A DNA stretch of 64,000 nt, from assembly GCA_028284155.1 (NCBI GenBank), contig JANQSF010000157.1:48528-112527 (forward strand), written 5' to 3'. Each line of letters starts with the position of its first letter. The first letter of the stretch is position 1. The notes below the pieces were generated by a model, which made no database searches, had not been told where the DNA came from, and was given only the letters and a program-made list of their open reading frames with translations. Source of the DNA: Phycisphaeraceae bacterium. GTDB lineage: Bacteria; Planctomycetota; Phycisphaerae; Phycisphaerales; Phycisphaeraceae. The position numbers were made by a program, and so were the translations under genes. Of this stretch, positions 62,237 through 64,000 are shown in pieces.

Positions 62237-62788
62237 CTAGTCGCGCGGGCGGTGGTCAACCTCAGCTTGTGGTGAGGCACCGGTGCGCCCCATGATGAAG
62301 ACGCACTCACGGCACGGCTCTCCCTTGAAAACGGCGTCCTGCTCATGACCCTTTCGAAACCCTGCGTTCTCAAGCATCCGCATGCAGGCAAGGTTTCGCA
62401 CGTCCGTGACTGCCCTTATCTGAGTCGCCGGGGTGTCGCGAAAAACAAGCTCGGTGATGAGTCCCGCAGCCCGTCTGCCGTGACCTTGCCCCTGAGCTTC
62501 ACGGCTGACAGTGAAGCCCACTTCAGCCTCGCTCCAATCGTCCGTCAAGAACACGCCCACATCCCCAATCAGACGATCGGACCGAGCCAATGCGATTGCC
62601 AACTGGACCCATCCCCCGGCACACAGCCGCTCCGCGTTCTCGGCCTGGGCAAGGAATTGGCGAGCCTCGGTGTGACCCATGGGCGACCAACCCTGCAGGC
62701 TCGCCACCCCCGCGTCGGATCGGTAGGTCGCAAATTGCTCCAAGTCGCTCGATCGAAGACGCCGGACGACAGTCGACTCGGTTCTCAT
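62237..62788 (-). CDS. RimJ/RimL-type GNAT acetyltransferase
   Basis: A 183-residue protein with an N-terminal VVRRLRSSDLEQFATYRSD start typical of the RimJ/RimL subfamily, the REAQGQGHGRRAAGLITELV acetyl-CoA loop, and the MRMLENAGFRKGHEQ motif. It probably acetylates an N-terminus or small molecule. Start at 62788; an ATG at 62818 is an alternative. Confidence 0.9.
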   Translation of the reverse strand: MRTESTVVRRLRSSDLEQFATYRSDAGVASLQGWSPMGHTEARQFLAQAENAERLCAGGWVQLAIALARSDRLIGDVGVFLTDDWSEAEVGFTVSREAQGQGHGRRAAGLITELVFRDTPATQIRAVTDVRNLACMRMLENAGFRKGHEQDAVFKGEPCRECVFIMGRTGASPQAEVDHRPRD

Positions 62789-62915
62789 CGGTAGTGAAAC
62801 AGTGAAGGGCCTTGACATGGTTGTGGATAACGGATCAAGCCTAAGTTGCGGGCCGGCCACAACGACCGGCCCCTCTCACCGAATTGCACCCGGGCCCGTC
62901 AACTTCTAGCGCTGG

Positions 62916-63428
62916 TTATCCTTCTTCTACAGGCCCGAAAGCCTGCTCTCGTAATTCGACAATCTCGTCCTCAGTGAACTCGATCAGGAGGCGTCCATAT
63001 CCACGCGCACCGTAATTGAGCGCGAGCAAGCCGAGAATGGAACGTACTGACTCCTTGTCGCTGGCTCGGGACAGCTCTTCAAGCCCAATGTTTGCCAAAT
63101 CCCGAAGCGCGTCTTCATAATCTCCTTTCATCCATTGGGGCACATCTGGATTTCCGCCGACTGCGCGAGCGAGTTCAATCGTCGCAGTGAGCGCGTAGGT
63201 GTTCCAATCCACCTCGCCGCGATCACGATGGATGCGAACTAAGTGGGGAATAGCGGCAAACGACCCCTCACCTATATCCCCCTGGTGATACAGCTCCTCC
63301 CAGAGCTGATCCCATGCTGCCCCAACGTCCTCACCGCTCTCCAAACTGTTTAGCAGTGGGCGAAGATCGACGGGCACGCGGTATCCCGCCTTGAACTCCG
63401 GCCAGCGAGTGTCGTCGAAATCCAGCAT
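62916..63428 (-). CDS. Small orphan protein of unknown function
   Basis: A 170-residue acidic protein (MLDFDDTRWPEFKAGYRVP...) with a largely helical look and no motif I recognise. Lower in G+C than the surrounding genes. Similar sequences seem to exist in Planctomycetota and Myxococcota, but I cannot assign a family. Possibly an immunity-type protein; the evidence is only its size and composition. Confidence 0.65.
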   Translation of the reverse strand: MLDFDDTRWPEFKAGYRVPVDLRPLLNSLESGEDVGAAWDQLWEELYHQGDIGEGSFAAIPHLVRIHRDRGEVDWNTYALTATIELARAVGGNPDVPQWMKGDYEDALRDLANIGLEELSRASDKESVRSILGLLALNYGARGYGRLLIEFTEDEIVELREQAFGPVEEG

Positions 63429-63651
63429 CTTCGCTTCGGATAACCAGTGATTAAAGAGACCGAGCGGTCAATTCAATATGGGGATTTCTATGTTAACTTG
63501 ACTGGGCATGTTCTTGTGCCCACTTCTTGGGCAACGACTTCCGGTCACCGCCTAACGGATTGTCTCAGCCAACCCAATGCCAGTCAAGATGATGCCGCGG
63601 ACGGCGCGGGCTGGTTGTCTGTCTTGGGTTTGGTCTTCGTCGCCGAAGTCT

Positions 63652-63721
63652 GTAGGTCCGGGCCCGCCCGGACACGGTCGGCCTTACTCGCCGCGTTTTG
63701 TCCGGGCGGGCCCGGACCTAC
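63652..63721. repeat. GTAG-type REPIN, GTAGGTCCGGGC family, copy 5
   Basis: Arms at 63652-63674 and 63699-63721 are perfect reverse complements of 23 bp with GTAG tips; the loop matches copies 2 and 4. The rest of 63429-64000 shows no confirmed gene. Confidence 0.92.
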
Positions 63722-63957
63722 GCACTTTGATTAGGACGGTATCGGGGCACGGATGACTTTCTAGTGGCGCTGCGTTTCCGGAAGGACCGCTGCTTCGGCA
63801 CGACGCGCAGCAATCGTTGGGCGTGTCTGTGCGGCGACCAACGGTCGATCCTCGATAGATGTTTGGTGCAGTCGCGTACTGCAACCGCGATTCGAAATCA
63901 TCCTAGACAGTTGTGTCTTTGAAGAATCAACGCTTCCCAGGACAGGAAAAGACGAAG

Positions 63958-64000
63958 ATGAAGAATCTTCAGCGCGATCACCTCTTCTTACTTGACAACG
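63958..64000 (+). CDS. Possible start of a gene cut by the window edge
   Basis: An ATG at 63958, preceded by AGGAAAAGACGAAG, opens a frame of 14 codons to the right edge (MKNLQRDHLFLLD...). Nothing else can be said. Confidence 0.25.
   Translation, partial: MKNLQRDHLFLLDN

Noticed and set aside
43653..63721. Reading the repeated palindromes as a CRISPR array
   Set aside because: Units are kilobases apart, self-complementary and not regularly spaced, with no cas genes.
63447..63734. A 95-residue plus-strand open frame starting GTG at 63447
   Set aside because: It runs into the REPIN at 63652, has no convincing ribosome-binding site and no motif.

Overview
This window is GC-rich bacterial chromosome that most resembles a member of the Planctomycetota, probably class Phycisphaerae. 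The evidence is the set of families present: DUF1501, DUF1080 and sialate-O-acetylesterase proteins, a PQQ-type propeller carrying a methyltransferase remnant, a protein with an MJ0042-type zinc finger, pseudopilins with an H-X9-DG motif, a Cys-X2-Cys-Gly-Tyr zinc-ribbon membrane protein, a VHL-like domain and the VWA/DUF4175 membrane pair. No rRNA, tRNA, transposase, phage or CRISPR array was recognised. Genus and species cannot be told from the sequence.

Layout. 1-6.3 kb (minus strand): a very large DUF4175-like membrane protein cut by the window edge and a BatA-type membrane protein. 6.6-9.9 kb (plus): an exported PQQ-type propeller. 10-16.3 kb (minus): hrpB helicase followed by a large MscS-family channel. 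16.6-21.6 kb (plus): a SUF iron-sulfur assembly operon, an Rrf2 regulator then sufB, an unrelated exported protein, sufC and sufD. 22-26 kb (minus): a TMTC-like glycosyltransferase with TPRs, endonuclease III and a family-5 uracil-DNA glycosylase. 26-38 kb: a pseudopilin-like/Hpt-like pair, moaE, a double-length ABC-2 permease divergent from an LptB-like ATPase, an RluB-type pseudouridine synthase, an MJ0042 protein, a DUF1080 protein, an RsmB-like methyltransferase and a nucleoside deaminase. 38-41.5 kb: a VanZ-MurJ fusion and an orphan ParA. 42-53 kb: an accessory stretch of small exported or lipid-anchored proteins, a phosphatase, an M50 protease, an aminoglycoside-phosphotransferase-like kinase, an LRR-VHL protein, a DUF1501 protein, small orphan genes and an XRE regulator next to a conserved gene of unknown function. 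53-63.5 kb: two pseudopilin-like proteins, a tandem sialate-O-acetylesterase, two GNAT acetyltransferases, a YdeI-like protein, a tandem-repeat exported protein and an orphan gene.

The most distinctive signal is between the genes. At least a dozen palindromic elements punctuate the window. Most are pairs of inverted arms of about 20-28 bp, with each arm itself a small palindrome, separated by 15-40 bp. Four arm families share a terminal GTAG, which matches REP/REPIN elements moved by RAYT (TnpA-REP) transposases. One family has five copies between 43.6 and 63.7 kb. One element is flanked by a 30-bp duplication, one sits nested inside another, and one REP-like palindrome lies in frame inside the murJ fusion gene. 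A separate three-copy mosaic repeat of 170-350 bp occurs at 3.6, 37.5 and 57.3 kb.

Gene starts were chosen from ribosome-binding sites, signal peptides and family starts. Families were assigned from remembered motifs only; no database search was made.
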